DNA of 64,000 bases, from NCBI GenBank assembly GCA_018056955.1, contig JAGPEQ010000002.1:20181-84180 (forward strand), read 5' to 3'. This document shows, piece after piece, positions 7,933-18,669 of the stretch. A program made the position numbers and the translations under genes. Position 1 is the first letter of the stretch; every line of letters begins with the position of its first letter. The notes below the pieces were generated by a model, which had not been told where the DNA came from, searched no databases, and saw nothing but the letters and a program-made list of their open reading frames with translations. Origin of the DNA: Bacteroidales bacterium. Lineage in GTDB: Bacteria > Bacteroidota > Bacteroidia > Bacteroidales > Tenuifilaceae.

Positions 7933-7963
7933 TTGTTATTTAAGTAGCAATTAACTATATTTG
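7933..7963 (+). promoter_or_regulatory. promoter of the ferritin gene
   Basis: TTG (7933-7935), 20 bases, then TATATTTG (7956-7963) fits the Bacteroidota -33/-7 consensus with normal spacing. The ferritin ATG follows 25 bases later. Confidence 0.6.
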
Positions 7964-7988
7964 AAATAAAACCTAAAAAACTAAAGCT

Positions 7989-8501
7989 ATGAATAAACGT
8001 TTAGAACAAGCTATCAATGAGCAAATAAATGCCGAGATTTGGTCGGCATACCTTTACCTGTCCATGTCAGCTCACTTTGGAGCGCAGGGCTTCAATGGCT
8101 TTGCCAATTGGTTTAAAGTACAGTGGCAGGAGGAGCTAACCCATGCCATGAAATTTTTCGACTACCTAATTGAGCGCGGCAGTAAGCCTGAGCTCAAGCC
8201 CATTAAGGAGGTTCCAACCAAATGGGATTCCCCTCTCCACGCCTTTGAGGAGACACTAAAACATGAAAAGGAGGTTACCCGCTTAATCAATAACCTTATG
8301 GATATTGCCATTGAGGAAAAAGACCATGCTGCAAAAGGAATGCTGCAATGGTTTGTAGATGAACAGGTTGAAGAGGAAGCCAATGCCCAGGAATTAATTG
8401 ATACGCTAAAGCTAATCAACGGCAATGGCAATGGACTTTTCATGCTCGACCGTGAGCTTAAACAACGCGCTTTTGTAGGCGACACCAAAAAGGCAGAATA
8501 A
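7989..8501 (+). CDS. ftnA: bacterial non-heme ferritin
   Basis: A 170-residue four-helix ferritin of the usual length. Ferroxidase-centre residues are in place: E16 and Y23 in helix A, E49 and H52 in the WQEELTHAMKF motif of helix B, and Glu/Gln residues in the later helices (DEQVEEEANAQE). It oxidises Fe2+ and stores the mineral in a 24-subunit cytosolic shell. There is no heme-binding Met typical of bacterioferritin. It has its own promoter and a strong terminator, so it is monocistronic. No Fur-like site was recognised. Confidence 0.95.
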   Translation: MNKRLEQAINEQINAEIWSAYLYLSMSAHFGAQGFNGFANWFKVQWQEELTHAMKFFDYLIERGSKPELKPIKEVPTKWDSPLHAFEETLKHEKEVTRLINNLMDIAIEEKDHAAKGMLQWFVDEQVEEEANAQELIDTLKLINGNGNGLFMLDRELKQRAFVGDTKKAE

Positions 8502-8520
8502 AAAATATCGCCAAAGAGAA

Positions 8521-8546
8521 ACGGGGCTAATTAGCCCCGTTTTTTA
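8521..8546 (+). terminator. intrinsic terminator of the ferritin gene
   Basis: Perfect palindrome with stem ACGGGGCT/AGCCCCGT followed by six T residues. Confidence 0.93.
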
Positions 8547-8565
8547 ATTGCTAAAGATTTGACTA

Positions 8566-8640
8566 TTAAAAGAGTATACAAAAGGTATTAATTAGAAAAC
8601 CTACCAATCCTATAATAATTAATGCTATAGTAATAGGCAT
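8566..8640 (-). CDS. possible 24-residue single-pass membrane peptide
   Basis: A short frame, ATG at 8640 to TAA at 8566, encodes almost only hydrophobic residues (start MPITIALIIIGLVGFLINTF). It would form one membrane helix. It lies antisense in the 248-base gap between the ferritin terminator and secA, with an A/T-rich leader as usual for this genome. There is no homology call and such a short AT-rich frame could be chance, so confidence is low. Confidence 0.15.
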   Translation of the reverse strand: MPITIALIIIGLVGFLINTFCILF

Positions 8641-8687
8641 TTAAAAATTTAGTATTAACAGAATTAAACTCTTATTCGGTAGTATCC

Positions 8688-8718
8688 TTTCGTTATCTAA
8701 AAAATTCAAGTAAATTTG
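8688..8718 (+). promoter_or_regulatory. promoter of secA
   Basis: TAAATTTG (8711-8718) matches the -7 consensus; a partial -33 element (TTTCG, 8688-8692) lies at about the right spacing. The secA ATG is 31 bases downstream. Confidence 0.5.
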
Positions 8719-8749
8719 TAAGCTTCAAAAAATCTTAAATTTTTACAAA

Positions 8750-11700
8750 ATGGGCTTAAGTAATTTTCTAACCAAATTTTTTGGAACCAAATCGGATCGC
8801 GATTTACGTGAACTGATGCCTATAGTAAACAAAATTAGGGAGGCTTACCCCCGATATACCACCTTAACAAACGATCAGCTAAGGGAAGAGACTGATAGGC
8901 TACGCAAGGTAGTGCGCGATTATATAGCTGAGGATGAGGCTAAAGTGGAGCAGCTTAAAGCCCAGATGGAGTCGGATGAGATTGACTATGAAGAAAAAGA
9001 AAGGGTTTACAAGGAAGTTGAGCGATTAACAAAGCAGATTGACGATAAAATTGAGGAGGTGCTTAACCAGGTACTTCCCGATGCCTTTTCCATTGTCAAG
9101 GAAACCGCACGTAGGTTCAAGGAGAACGAAATCATTGAGGTAACAGCCACACAGTTTGACCGTGACCTTGCCGCCCGAAAGGATTTTGTTACCATACAAG
9201 GCGATAAGGCCATTTACAAAAACCGCTGGATGGCCGGAGGTAATGAAATTGTGTGGGATATGGTTCACTACGACGTACAGCTCATTGGTGGCGTTGTACT
9301 GCATCAGGGGAAAATTGCCGAAATGGCAACAGGTGAAGGTAAAACGCTGGTTGCCACACTACCGGTGTTCCTGAATGCCCTTGCCGGCAAAGGCGTACAT
9401 GTGGTTACCGTAAACGATTATCTGGCTCGCCGCGACTCGGAGTGGATGGGGCCAATATATGAGTTCCACGGACTTTCAGTGGACTGTATCGATAAGCATC
9501 AACCCAACTCTGAGGCTCGCCGTAAGGCCTACAACTGCGATATCACCTATGGAACAAACAACGAGTTCGGTTTCGACTACCTACGCGATAACATGGCAAT
9601 TGCTCCCGATGATCTGGTTCAACGAAAGCACCACTATGCCATTGTGGACGAGGTTGACTCGGTTTTAATTGACGATGCTCGAACCCCGCTAATCATCTCA
9701 GGTCCCGTTCCAAAAGGCGAGGATCAAATGTTTGAGGAGTACAAGCCAAAGGTTGAGAAACTTGTTAATGCCCAGCGTTCTCTTATTACCCAACTTTTAA
9801 CTGATGCTCGTAAACTTATATCCGAAGGGAATACCGAGGAGGGAGGAAAACTACTACTCCGCGCTCACAAGGGTTGGCCAAAATACAAACCCCTTATCAA
9901 ATTCCTAAGCGAACAAGGTAATAAGGCACTCCTGCTTAAGACTGAAAACTTTTACATGCAGGATAACAACCGTAACATGCACCTTATTACTGACGATTTA
10001 TACTTTGTAATTGACGAAAAGCAAAACTCTGTTGAGCTAACCGATAAGGGGATTGACCTCATCACCAGTTCAGCCGAAGATCCGAAGTTTTTCGTTCTAC
10101 CCGACATAGGAAGCGAAATCGCCGAAATCGAGAAGATGTCGATAACACAGGGCGAAAAGCTAACCAAAAAGGATGAGTTACTTAGGGAATATGCCGTAAA
10201 ATCGGAGCGCGTACATACTGTTCATCAGCTACTAAAGGCCTACACCATGTTCGAGAAGGATGTGGAGTATGTTGTAATGGATAACAAGGTAAAAATTGTT
10301 GACGAGCAAACAGGTCGTATCCTGGAGGGGCGTAGGTATTCCGATGGTCTTCACCAGGCCATTGAGGCCAAGGAGCGCGTTAAGGTTGAGGCTGCCACTC
10401 AAACGTTTGCCACAATTACACTTCAGAACTACTTCCGTATGTACCATAAGCTGGCAGGTATGACCGGTACTGCTGAAACTGAGGCTGGTGAGTTCTGGAG
10501 TATCTATAAACTTGATGTGGTAGTTATCCCCACAAACAAACCGGTTGTCCGCAAGGATATGGAAGATTTGGTTTACAAAACCAAACGCGAGAAGTACAAT
10601 GCAGTAATTGATGAGATAGTTAGACTCCGCGATGCAAACCGTCCGGTACTGGTTGGTACTACCTCGGTTGAGGTGTCGGAATTGCTGAGCCGAATGCTAA
10701 AGCTTAAAGGAATACAGCATAATGTGCTTAACGCCAAGCAACACCAACGCGAGGCAGAAATTGTGGCACATGCAGGTATACCCAAAACGGTAACCATTGC
10801 CACCAACATGGCAGGTCGTGGTACTGACATTAAGCTAACCCCTGAATCGCGTGCTGCGGGCGGTTTGGCTATTATTGGTACTGAGCGCCATGAATCCAGG
10901 CGTGTTGACCGCCAGCTGCGTGGTCGTTCGGGACGCCAGGGCGATCCGGGAACATCGCAATTCTATGTTTCACTGGAGGATGATTTAATGCGCCTTTTTG
11001 GCTCGGACCGCATCGCAAGGGTAATGGATGCCATGGGGCATAAGGAGGGCGATGTAATTCAGCACTCAATGGTATCAAAATCCATTGAACGCGCACAGAA
11101 AAAGGTTGAGGAGAACAACTTCGGAATCCGTAAGCGTTTGCTGGAGTACGACGACGTAATGAATGCTCAGCGCGAGGTTATTTACAAGCGTCGCCGCCAT
11201 GCACTCTTTGGCGAAAGGCTCGATGTGGATATCTCAAATATGTTCATGGATGTTTGCGAGGCAATAGTTAACGAGTTCCATGGTAATTACGAGTACGATG
11301 ATTTCAAGCTAGAGATCATCAAGCAATTTTCACTCGATGTCCCTATAACCGAAGACGAGTACCTTGAGCTTAAACCATCAGAGATAGCCCATAGGCTTTA
11401 CAAGGTTGCCCTAGAATCGTACGATCGAAAGGCGCATGAAATTGCACGACAGGCCTACCCGGTAATCAAAGAGGTTTACGAAAAACAATCGGCCATCTAC
11501 GAGAATATCGTGGTACCAATATCCGACGGTCAAAAGGTTTATCAAACCGTTACAAATCTGAAAAAGGCTTACGAGACAGGTGGTAAGGAACTAATTCGTT
11601 CTTTCACAAAGAACATCATACTGTTCACTATTGATGAGTACTGGAAGGAACACCTGCGTGAAATGGACGAACTAAAACAGAGCGTTCAGAATGCCGTGTA

Positions 11701-12031
11701 CGAGCAAAAAGACCCACTGCTCATCTATAAGCTGGAAGCATTTGACCTTTTCCGCACAATGATTGATAAGCTTAACCGCGATATTGTTGCGGTTCTTGTG
11801 AAAGCGTTCATTCCGCTTCGCGATCCCAACCAGGTACAGGAAGCCCGTCAAAGCCGACGTACCGATATGAGCCAGTACCAAACCAGCCGTACCGATAATT
11901 TACAGCCTGGCGCAAACACCCAGGAGCAGAGCCGTCAACCAGTAAAAGTTGAAGTTAAGGTAGGACGTAACGATCCATGCCCTTGCGGTAGCGGTAAAAA
12001 GTACAAGAATTGTCACGGTAAAAACCTATAA
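8750..12031 (+). CDS. secA: preprotein translocase ATPase SecA
   Basis: A 1093-residue motor ATPase that drives proteins through SecYEG at the inner membrane. The DEAD-type motor shows Walker A (TGEGKTL, about 194-200), the [15 protein letters not shown] segment, NMAGRGTDI and the [13 protein letters not shown] motif. The tail has a basic Gln/Arg/Thr-rich linker and ends in the zinc-binding [14 protein letters not shown] (Cys 1077, 1079, 1088 and His 1089), which binds SecB or ribosomes in relatives. It is longer than the E. coli enzyme (about 900 residues), as usual in Bacteroidota because of insertions in the first nucleotide-binding domain. argS follows 23 bases later, probably co-transcribed. 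Confidence 0.97.
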   Translation: MGLSNFLTKFFGTKSDRDLRELMPIVNKIREAYPRYTTLTNDQLREETDRLRKVVRDYIAEDEAKVEQLKAQMESDEIDYEEKERVYKEVERLTKQIDDKIEEVLNQVLPDAFSIVKETARRFKENEIIEVTATQFDRDLAARKDFVTIQGDKAIYKNRWMAGGNEIVWDMVHYDVQLIGGVVLHQGKIAEMATGEGKTLVATLPVFLNALAGKGVHVVTVNDYLARRDSEWMGPIYEFHGLSVDCIDKHQPNSEARRKAYNCDITYGTNNEFGFDYLRDNMAIAPDDLVQRKHHYAIVDEVDSVLIDDARTPLIISGPVPKGEDQMFEEYKPKVEKLVNAQRSLITQLLTDARKLISEGNTEEGGKLLLRAHKGWPKYKPLIKFLSEQGNKALLLKTENFYMQDNNRNMHLITDDLYFVIDEKQNSVELTDKGIDLITSSAEDPKFFVLPDIGSEIAEIEKMSITQGEKLTKKDELLREYAVKSERVHTVHQLLKAYTMFEKDVEYVVMDNKVKIVDEQTGRILEGRRYSDGLHQAIEAKERVKVEAATQTFATITLQNYFRMYHKLAGMTGTAETEAGEFWSIYKLDVVVIPTNKPVVRKDMEDLVYKTKREKYNAVIDEIVRLRDANRPVLVGTTSVEVSELLSRMLKLKGIQHNVLNAKQHQREAEIVAHAGIPKTVTIATNMAGRGTDIKLTPESRAAGGLAIIGTERHESRRVDRQLRGRSGRQGDPGTSQFYVSLEDDLMRLFGSDRIARVMDAMGHKEGDVIQHSMVSKSIERAQKKVEENNFGIRKRLLEYDDVMNAQREVIYKRRRHALFGERLDVDISNMFMDVCEAIVNEFHGNYEYDDFKLEIIKQFSLDVPITEDEYLELKPSEIAHRLYKVALESYDRKAHEIARQAYPVIKEVYEKQSAIYENIVVPISDGQKVYQTVTNLKKAYETGGKELIRSFTKNIILFTIDEYWKEHLREMDELKQSVQNAVYEQKDPLLIYKLEAFDLFRTMIDKLNRDIVAVLVKAFIPLRDPNQVQEARQSRRTDMSQYQTSRTDNLQPGANTQEQSRQPVKVEVKVGRNDPCPCGSGKKYKNCHGKNL

Positions 12032-12054
12032 TTATTTCTGAACCAAAAGGAAAA

Positions 12055-13845
12055 ATGACAGCAGAGAAGTTCATTCAGGTATTGGTAAAATCGGCAGCTG
12101 AAAAACTATACAACCAACCAATTGCCGATAGTTTAATACAGATACAAAAAACAAGAAAGGAATTTGAAGGCGACTACACCATGGTCGCCTTTCCGCTGCT
12201 TAAGTTGTCGCGTAAATCGCCCGAAGAGACATGCAAGGAGATTGGCGATCAAATGGTTGCATTAAACAGCCAAATTGAGCGATACAACGTTATCAAGGGC
12301 TTTTTGAATATCACCCTATCAAAATCATATTGGGCTAACACGCTGAATTCCATAACCCAAACCGATGAGTTTGGATTTACCAAACCCAAAACGGACAAGC
12401 CTGTCGTTATAGAATTTTCATCACCCAACACTAACAAACCATTGCATTTAGGTCATATTAGGAACAACCTGCTTGGCTTGTCCATTTCCCGAATAATGGA
12501 AAAGTCAGGTAAACGAGTTGTTAAGGTTAACCTCGTGAACGACCGTGGAATTCACATCTGCAAGTCGATGCTTGCCTGGCAAAAATTTGGCAATGGCGAA
12601 ACCCCACAAACAAGTGGAAAAAAGGGCGATCACCTGGTAGGTGATTACTACGTAAAGTTCGATAAGGAGTATAAGGCTCAAATCGAAGAACTTAAATCCA
12701 AAGGAATGTCCGAAGATGAGGCAAAGGTTAAAGCCCCCATCATTCAGGAAGCTCAGGAAATGCTTAGGCGTTGGGAAGCCAAGGATCCCGAGGTTATAGA
12801 ACTCTGGAAAACAATGAACGGTTGGGTTTACCAAGGTTTCGATAAAACCTATGCCGATTTGGGTATCAGCTTCGATAAGGTTTACTACGAATCGGAAACC
12901 TACCTTTTGGGAAAATCGGTGGTAATGGACGGCCTTAACCGTGGGATATTCTTCAAAAAAGAAGATGGTTCGGTGTGGATTGACCTTACCAGCGATGGGT
13001 TAGATCAAAAATTGCTTTTACGTGGCGATGGGACTTCGGTTTATATCACCCAGGATATTGGCACTGCCATTCAGCGTTACAACGAGTTCATGTTCGATGA
13101 GCACATCTACGTTGTTGGAAACGAACAGGAATACCACTTTCAGGTATTAAAGTTGATAATGAAGAAGTTGGGCTACCACTGGAGCGATGCCCTATTCCAT
13201 CTATCCTACGGCATGGTTCAGCTGCCCGAGGGCAAAATGAAATCGCGCGAGGGCACAGTAGTCGATGCCGACGATCTGATTGAAGAAATGATTGAAACTG
13301 CACGCCAAATGTCAGAGGAGTTAGGCAAACTCGATGACGTTGACCATGGAGTGGCATCTGAAGTTATCAGAATGGTAGGCCTTGCTGCGCTTAAGTACTT
13401 CATCTTGAAGGTAGATCCCAAGAAAAACATGACTTTCAACCCAAAGGAATCCATCGACTTTAACGGGAATACTGGCCCATTCATCCAGTACACCCATGCT
13501 CGAATTAAGTCAGTTCTTGCCAAGGCAACCCATGCAGGCTATCAGGTTAATGGAATAATACAACCCGACTTCATTAGCAATTCAAAGGAACTTGAGCTTA
13601 TACAGCTTTTAAGCCAATTTCCTGAGATTGTCCTTGCAGCCGCTCAAAACCATAATCCTTCATTAATTGCCAATTACGCTTACGAGCTAGCCAAAGAATA
13701 TAACCAGTTCTACCATGATTTCACCATTCTTAAAGAACCTAACGAGGGTATAAGGTTGCTTAGGTTATCGCTCTCGGAACAGGTAGCCGATATAATCAAA
13801 CGGGCCATGTGGTTACTTGGTATCGATGTGCCTGAACGAATGTAA
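12055..13845 (+). CDS. argS: arginyl-tRNA synthetase
   Basis: A 596-residue class I aminoacyl-tRNA synthetase charging tRNA-Arg. An N-terminal Add1 domain is followed by the HIGH signature (PNTNKPLHLGHIRNN, around residue 130), the VNDRGIHICKSM region and a KMSKS-type loop (GKMKSREGTVVDADDL), then the DALR anticodon-binding domain at the C-terminus (FIQYTHARIKSVL onward). Length is typical. It starts 23 bases after secA with an AAGG a few bases before the ATG, and is followed by a short T run and an envelope protein gene. Confidence 0.96.
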   Translation: MTAEKFIQVLVKSAAEKLYNQPIADSLIQIQKTRKEFEGDYTMVAFPLLKLSRKSPEETCKEIGDQMVALNSQIERYNVIKGFLNITLSKSYWANTLNSITQTDEFGFTKPKTDKPVVIEFSSPNTNKPLHLGHIRNNLLGLSISRIMEKSGKRVVKVNLVNDRGIHICKSMLAWQKFGNGETPQTSGKKGDHLVGDYYVKFDKEYKAQIEELKSKGMSEDEAKVKAPIIQEAQEMLRRWEAKDPEVIELWKTMNGWVYQGFDKTYADLGISFDKVYYESETYLLGKSVVMDGLNRGIFFKKEDGSVWIDLTSDGLDQKLLLRGDGTSVYITQDIGTAIQRYNEFMFDEHIYVVGNEQEYHFQVLKLIMKKLGYHWSDALFHLSYGMVQLPEGKMKSREGTVVDADDLIEEMIETARQMSEELGKLDDVDHGVASEVIRMVGLAALKYFILKVDPKKNMTFNPKESIDFNGNTGPFIQYTHARIKSVLAKATHAGYQVNGIIQPDFISNSKELELIQLLSQFPEIVLAAAQNHNPSLIANYAYELAKEYNQFYHDFTILKEPNEGIRLLRLSLSEQVADIIKRAMWLLGIDVPERM

Positions 13846-13866
13846 TCCCTTGATTTTTTTTTTAGT

Positions 13867-14514
13867 ATGCAATTGAATAAGTTTTGTCTTTCTGCCTTTG
13901 TAATTTTGGTTACAACTTTTAACGTTAAGGCACAGGAATTTGAGCCCGCTAAGGATTTTGGCTCTGAGTTTGGAATAACAGGCATGTTTGGGAAGGAAGG
14001 AATAGATGGGAACAACTCTGCTTACGTTGGATTTACAGGAGCTTACTTCTACGATTTAAAAAACGGACTTCGAGTTGGAATAAATCGGTACTACAATTTT
14101 AGCGGAGCCGAATACGCTTATACCCTCCCTATCTACTTTGCTCATCGAACCAAATCCAGTAGAAGTAATGAACCCTTTGTGTTTGATACTTTTGGCGAGT
14201 TCTTACTACAACTTTTTACCCATATAATTCCCGGCCGTGCAGAGTTCAATGCTGGACCGGTGATTGGTTATTTTAAATCAACCAACCAAACCATTAGTAA
14301 TGGGTATAAACTCACCAACCCGGTTTACCTTGCAGCCAATGCAAAGCTTAGGCTTACCTTTCAGATTTGGCGGTTTAGTCTTGGGGGAAACTTCGGCGCC
14401 AGCTACGTACCATCAAAAAATTTTTACTTGGTTTCACCCGACCCCGTCTTTAATGGGAATAGGACCAGTTGGTCGCTTGAGATTGGTGCCTTTCTATCAT
14501 TCTCCTTCGATTAA
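13867..14514 (+). CDS. exported protein, probable small outer-membrane beta-barrel
   Basis: A 215-residue protein with an N-terminal signal peptide ending near residue 22 (VKAQ). The rest is built from alternating hydrophobic and polar stretches rich in Gly, Tyr, Phe and Asn, and it ends with the aromatic pattern SLEIGAFLSFSFD; a terminal Phe-x strand is common in outer-membrane barrels. I do not recognise a named family. The start is 21 bases after argS, after a T-rich stretch that may weaken read-through. Its role is unknown. Confidence 0.6.
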   Translation: MQLNKFCLSAFVILVTTFNVKAQEFEPAKDFGSEFGITGMFGKEGIDGNNSAYVGFTGAYFYDLKNGLRVGINRYYNFSGAEYAYTLPIYFAHRTKSSRSNEPFVFDTFGEFLLQLFTHIIPGRAEFNAGPVIGYFKSTNQTISNGYKLTNPVYLAANAKLRLTFQIWRFSLGGNFGASYVPSKNFYLVSPDPVFNGNRTSWSLEIGAFLSFSFD

Positions 14515-14531
14515 AAAAATCATATTTTTAT

Positions 14532-14539
14532 TAAGTTTG
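14532..14539 (+). promoter_or_regulatory. -7 box TAAGTTTG before ffh
   Basis: Matches TAnnTTTG, 30 bases before the ffh start; no clear -33 element. Confidence 0.4.
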
Positions 14540-14569
14540 CATAATAATTTGAAATAAGAGCATACCGAT

Positions 14570-15904
14570 ATGTTTGAGAATTTAACCGATAGGCTTGAGC
14601 GCTCTTTTAAAATACTAAAAGGTGAAGGTAAAATCACCGAGATTAATGTTGCCGAAACCGTAAAGGAAATCCGCAAGGCACTTATTGAGGCCGATGTTAA
14701 CTACAAGGTTGCCAAAACATTTACCGATGAGGTAAAGCGTAAGGCACTTGGCATGAATGTACTAAATGCCATTAAGCCTGGGCAACTGATGGTTAAGGTT
14801 GTTCACGATGAACTTGTTAGCCTTATGGGCGGACAAGCCACGGATATTAACCTTGCAGGTAATCCAACAGTTATCCTAATTGCAGGTTTACAGGGTTCAG
14901 GTAAAACAACTTTCTCGGCAAAACTTGCCAACCACCTAAAAAACAAAAAGGGGAAAAGCCCTCTGCTGGTTGCAGGTGACGTTTACCGACCCGCTGCTAT
15001 TGAACAGCTTAAGGTTTTAGGTCAACAAATTAATGTTCCAGTATTTACCATACCCGGCAGCAACGATCCTATTGGAATTGCCAGGGAAGCTGTCAGGCTG
15101 GCAAAGAACAACAATCAGAACGTTGTAATAATTGATACTGCTGGGCGTTTGGCTATCGACGAGGAGATGATGAAAGAGGTTGAAGCCATCAAAAAGGCTG
15201 TTTCACCCAATGAAATCCTTTTCGTTGTCGACTCCATGACCGGCCAGGATGCGGTAAACACCGCAAAGGAATTTAACGATAGGCTCAACTTTGACGGCGT
15301 TGTGCTTACCAAGCTCGATGGTGATACCCGTGGCGGTGCAGCCCTCTCCATACGTGCCGTTGTTGATAAACCCATAAAATTCGTTAGCACCGGCGAAAAA
15401 CTTGATGCTCTCGATATCTTCCACCCCGACCGAATGGCCGATCGTATCCTTGGAATGGGCGATATTGTTTCGCTGGTTGAGAAAGCGCAAGAACAATACG
15501 ATGCCGAACAGGCTAAGATCCTCCACAAAAAGATACTTAAGGATCAGTTCAACTTTAACGATTTTCTTGAACAGATTAACCAGATAAAAAAGATGGGTAA
15601 CCTAAAAGACCTTGCCGGTATGATTCCTGGAGTTGGCAAGGCCTTAAAGGATATTGATATTGATGATGATGCTTTTAAAAACATCGAAGCCATCATCAAA
15701 TCGATGACCCCTGAAGAACGCGAAAACCCATCGCTGATGAATGGCAGTCGCCGTAAGCGTATAGCGGAGGGTAGCGGAACATCAATCGTTGAGGTTAACC
15801 GATTGCTGAAACAATTTGAGGATATGCGTAAGTTAATGAAAATGGTATCGGGCGGTGGTGCTAAAAATCTGGCAAGAATGATGAACCAACCGCATAGGAG
15901 ATAG
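14570..15904 (+). CDS. ffh: signal recognition particle GTPase
   Basis: A 444-residue SRP54 homologue. It has the N domain, then the G domain with G1 GLQGSGKTT (about 104-112), DTAGRLAIDEEMM, TKLDGDTRGGAALS and FVSTGEKLDAL, then the Met-containing M domain that binds 4.5S RNA and signal peptides. It targets nascent membrane proteins to SecYEG through FtsY. The C-terminus is short, as common in Bacteroidota. No 4.5S RNA gene was recognised nearby. The gene is followed by a heptamer repeat. Confidence 0.97.
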   Translation: MFENLTDRLERSFKILKGEGKITEINVAETVKEIRKALIEADVNYKVAKTFTDEVKRKALGMNVLNAIKPGQLMVKVVHDELVSLMGGQATDINLAGNPTVILIAGLQGSGKTTFSAKLANHLKNKKGKSPLLVAGDVYRPAAIEQLKVLGQQINVPVFTIPGSNDPIGIAREAVRLAKNNNQNVVIIDTAGRLAIDEEMMKEVEAIKKAVSPNEILFVVDSMTGQDAVNTAKEFNDRLNFDGVVLTKLDGDTRGGAALSIRAVVDKPIKFVSTGEKLDALDIFHPDRMADRILGMGDIVSLVEKAQEQYDAEQAKILHKKILKDQFNFNDFLEQINQIKKMGNLKDLAGMIPGVGKALKDIDIDDDAFKNIEAIIKSMTPEERENPSLMNGSRRKRIAEGSGTSIVEVNRLLKQFEDMRKLMKMVSGGGAKNLARMMNQPHRR

Positions 15905-15910
15905 ATTGTT

Positions 15911-15952
15911 GTGTTTAGTGTTTAGTGTTTGGTGTTTGGTGTTTGGTGTTTG
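15911..15952. repeat. heptanucleotide tandem repeat, six units
   Basis: Two units of GTGTTTA followed by four of GTGTTTG, starting 7 bases after the ffh stop codon. Same unit length as the arrays at 5591-5666 but unrelated sequence. Confidence 0.9.
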
Positions 15953-16008
15953 GATTTATAAATTCTAACTTCAAGTAAAAATTCAGTTTAATATTAACTC
16001 GAAATTCC

Positions 16009-16890
16009 ATGGAACTCCTCGACGGAAAAAGAATAGCCGATGAGATAAAAGCTGAGATTGCAGCTGAAGTTGAGGCTATTAAAGGCAAAGGGGGCAAAAT
16101 CCCACACCTGGTTGCCATTCTTGTAGGTCACGACGGCGCAAGCGAAACCTACGTTGGCCATAAAGAAAAAGCATGCGCTCAGGTGGGTTTCAAGTCGCAA
16201 GTTCTCCGTTTTGAGGACTCCATAACTGAGGCTCAGCTTCTGGACGAGATTAGGAAACTGAATAACGACCCCGATGTTGATGGTTTCATTGTTCAAATGC
16301 CTTTACCAAAGCATATCGACGAGCAAAAGGTTATTGAAGCAATTGACCCCAAAAAGGATGTAGATGGATTTCACCCTGTGAACGTTGGGAGGATGAACAT
16401 TGGCCTGCCTGCCTATATTTCAGCCACACCCTATGGTATTGTTGAACTGCTACGTCGCTACAAAATCCCCACAGAGGGGAAACACTGCGTGGTTATAGGC
16501 CGTAGCAACATTGTTGGTCGTCCCATTGCAAACCTGCTTTCGCAGAAAAGTTACCCCGGCGATTGCACAGTAACCATTTGCCATAGCCGAACCCCCAATA
16601 TCAAGGAATATACGCTCCAGGCCGATATACTAATTGTAGCCCTTGGCAAGGCTGAGTTTGTAACCGCCGACATGGTAAAACCTGGAGCAGTTGTGGTTGA
16701 TGTGGGTATTACCCGGGTTGATGCCCCTGGCACTAAATTGGGCTGGAAATTGTTAGGCGACGTCAAGTTTGATGAAGTGGCACCCAAATGTAGCTACATT
16801 ACCCCGGTTCCGGGAGGTGTAGGCCCGCTAACAATTGTATCGCTACTAAAAAATACCCTGAAAGCAGCCAAAAAAGAGGTTTACGGATAA
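16009..16890 (+). CDS. folD: methylenetetrahydrofolate dehydrogenase/cyclohydrolase
   Basis: A 293-residue bifunctional FolD that interconverts 5,10-methylene-, methenyl- and 10-formyl-THF using NADP. Visible motifs: [15 protein letters not shown] with the catalytic Tyr and Lys, [15 protein letters not shown], the Rossmann loop [16 protein letters not shown], and the C-terminal [18 protein letters not shown]. Length is typical. The next gene starts 10 bases downstream, so folD may be co-transcribed with the glycan genes without a functional link. Confidence 0.96.
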   Translation: MELLDGKRIADEIKAEIAAEVEAIKGKGGKIPHLVAILVGHDGASETYVGHKEKACAQVGFKSQVLRFEDSITEAQLLDEIRKLNNDPDVDGFIVQMPLPKHIDEQKVIEAIDPKKDVDGFHPVNVGRMNIGLPAYISATPYGIVELLRRYKIPTEGKHCVVIGRSNIVGRPIANLLSQKSYPGDCTVTICHSRTPNIKEYTLQADILIVALGKAEFVTADMVKPGAVVVDVGITRVDAPGTKLGWKLLGDVKFDEVAPKCSYITPVPGGVGPLTIVSLLKNTLKAAKKEVYG

Positions 16891-16900
16891 TGCTACTCAA

Positions 16901-17608
16901 ATGAACAACCAGGAAACAACCGCCAAGTTCTACGATGAGTTCTCGGATAAACAGGTTAAAACCGGAAAAAATCTTCGACATTACACATTAGCCAATATCC
17001 TTAAGAAAAAGGGTATTGGAAAGGCAAATAGTGTTCTTGAAATAGGATGCGGTATTGGAACCCTTACGGATTTACTCGTAAGTATTGCACCAAAGGCTGT
17101 AATAACTGCGTTCGATATTAGTCCAAAAAACATTGAGATTGCAAAAGGCCGCATAAAATCAAGTCGTGTAAAATTCATGGTTTCCGATGCATCGGAAAGC
17201 ATTTCGCTAAACGAAAAATATGACTTCGTTATCCTTGCCGATGTAATTGAACATATTCCAATTGAACGTTACAATTCCCTATTTTCTAACTTAAAACAGT
17301 TTAGCCATACCGGTACTAAAATTTTTATTATTATTCCTCACCCCAACCTAATTAAATATTTACGAGAAACCAAGCCCGAAAGTCTTCAAATTATTGATCA
17401 ATCTGTTTACCCAACAATACTATACCAACATTTATCGGAACAGAATTTTGTTATCGATGAAAAGGTAGATTACAGCATTTTTTACAAAACACCTGACTAT
17501 ACCTATTACTGGCTTAGCCTTTTTTCTGAGAAAAGCAATTCCAATTACAGTAAAACTGTCCCACTACCCTTTAGGATATTTAAGAAATTTATACTAAGGG
17601 TTATTTAA
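16901..17608 (+). CDS. class I SAM-dependent methyltransferase
   Basis: A 235-residue protein with the SAM-binding motif I VLEIGCGIGTL near residue 47, an acidic residue after strand 2 (AFDISPKNIEIA) and the strand 4 motif FVILADVIEHI. These mark a methyltransferase of the type often found in glycan and lipid biosynthesis loci. It lies 1 base before a GT4 glycosyltransferase, so its acceptor may be a sugar or lipid carrier, but this is inference from context. Confidence 0.82.
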   Translation: MNNQETTAKFYDEFSDKQVKTGKNLRHYTLANILKKKGIGKANSVLEIGCGIGTLTDLLVSIAPKAVITAFDISPKNIEIAKGRIKSSRVKFMVSDASESISLNEKYDFVILADVIEHIPIERYNSLFSNLKQFSHTGTKIFIIIPHPNLIKYLRETKPESLQIIDQSVYPTILYQHLSEQNFVIDEKVDYSIFYKTPDYTYYWLSLFSEKSNSNYSKTVPLPFRIFKKFILRVI

Positions 17609-17609
17609 A

Positions 17610-18668
17610 ATGAATATCCTTTACATTTCCTCGGGTAATCCTACTTTTGTTCGCAAGGACATTTTGTTGCTTTCAAAACAGAATAATGTAAAATCATTGC
17701 TATACACATGGAATACAGTTAACACTCCAATAAATTTCATAAGGCAATTCATCTATTTAATTCCGAGATTAAAAAAGATTGATGTCATTATAGTAATGTT
17801 TGCAGGCTACTGGTCAGTGATTCCTGCACTGTTTGGAAAAATATTTAATAAAAAGGTGTTCATTATTCTTGGTGGTACCGACTGTGTATCGTACCCTGAG
17901 TTTAACTATGGAAGTTTGCGTAAACCATTACTTAAAAGTGCAATTTACTATTCTATAAAAAATGCCACATGCTTACTACCTGTCCACGAATCGCTCATCG
18001 ATTTTACCAACTCATACTACGATAAAAGTAAACAGGGGATAAAAAATCACTTTAAATCCATTAAAACTGATATCAAAACCGTTTATAATGGATATAACCC
18101 TAGAGTTTCGCATGACACAATTGAAAAATCAATACGCAAACCCAATAGCTTCATTACTGTAGCCTTGGTCAATAATAAAATTCGATTGATTCTGAAGGGT
18201 ATTGATTTGATTCTTGATAGTGCCCGCGAATTTCCAAATGCAAGTTTTACTATTATTGGTATTGCCGAAACGATAAAATCTCAACTTGAGATACCTAGCA
18301 ATGTTATAATTCATCCCCCTATGTCGAGTGAATTACTTGCAGAAAAATATTTAAAATCGGAGTTTGTAATTCAACCCTCAATATCGGAAGGTTTTCCTAA
18401 TGCACTGTGTGAAGCTATGTCGTTTGGCTGTATTCCAATAGTATCACCCGTAGGCGCAATGCCTACAATTACAGAAAATATTGGATTTACTGTGAAAAAT
18501 AGAAGCACTGAGGAACTTTCATCAGTAATTAAAAATGCCTTAAACCTAACAAATGATGAAAAAGTCAATTTACGATTCCTTTCTCATTCCAAAATAGTAA
18601 ATAACTTCAGTGAAAAAGAGAGAATTAGTAAATTAGAGCAAATAATTGAGGAGTATAAATATAAATAG
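17610..18668 (+). CDS. GT4-type glycosyltransferase
   Basis: A 352-residue GT-B-fold transferase. The C-terminal half has the nucleotide-sugar-binding signature ISEGFPNALCEAMSFGCIP followed by SPVGAMPTI, diagnostic for family 4. The N-terminal half begins with the usual ILYISSGNP strand and binds the acceptor. It starts 1 base after the methyltransferase and overlaps no farther than the flippase ATG 1 base downstream, so the three form one unit. Donor and acceptor sugars cannot be told. Confidence 0.88.
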   Translation: MNILYISSGNPTFVRKDILLLSKQNNVKSLLYTWNTVNTPINFIRQFIYLIPRLKKIDVIIVMFAGYWSVIPALFGKIFNKKVFIILGGTDCVSYPEFNYGSLRKPLLKSAIYYSIKNATCLLPVHESLIDFTNSYYDKSKQGIKNHFKSIKTDIKTVYNGYNPRVSHDTIEKSIRKPNSFITVALVNNKIRLILKGIDLILDSAREFPNASFTIIGIAETIKSQLEIPSNVIIHPPMSSELLAEKYLKSEFVIQPSISEGFPNALCEAMSFGCIPIVSPVGAMPTITENIGFTVKNRSTEELSSVIKNALNLTNDEKVNLRFLSHSKIVNNFSEKERISKLEQIIEEYKYK

Positions 18669-18669
18669 A

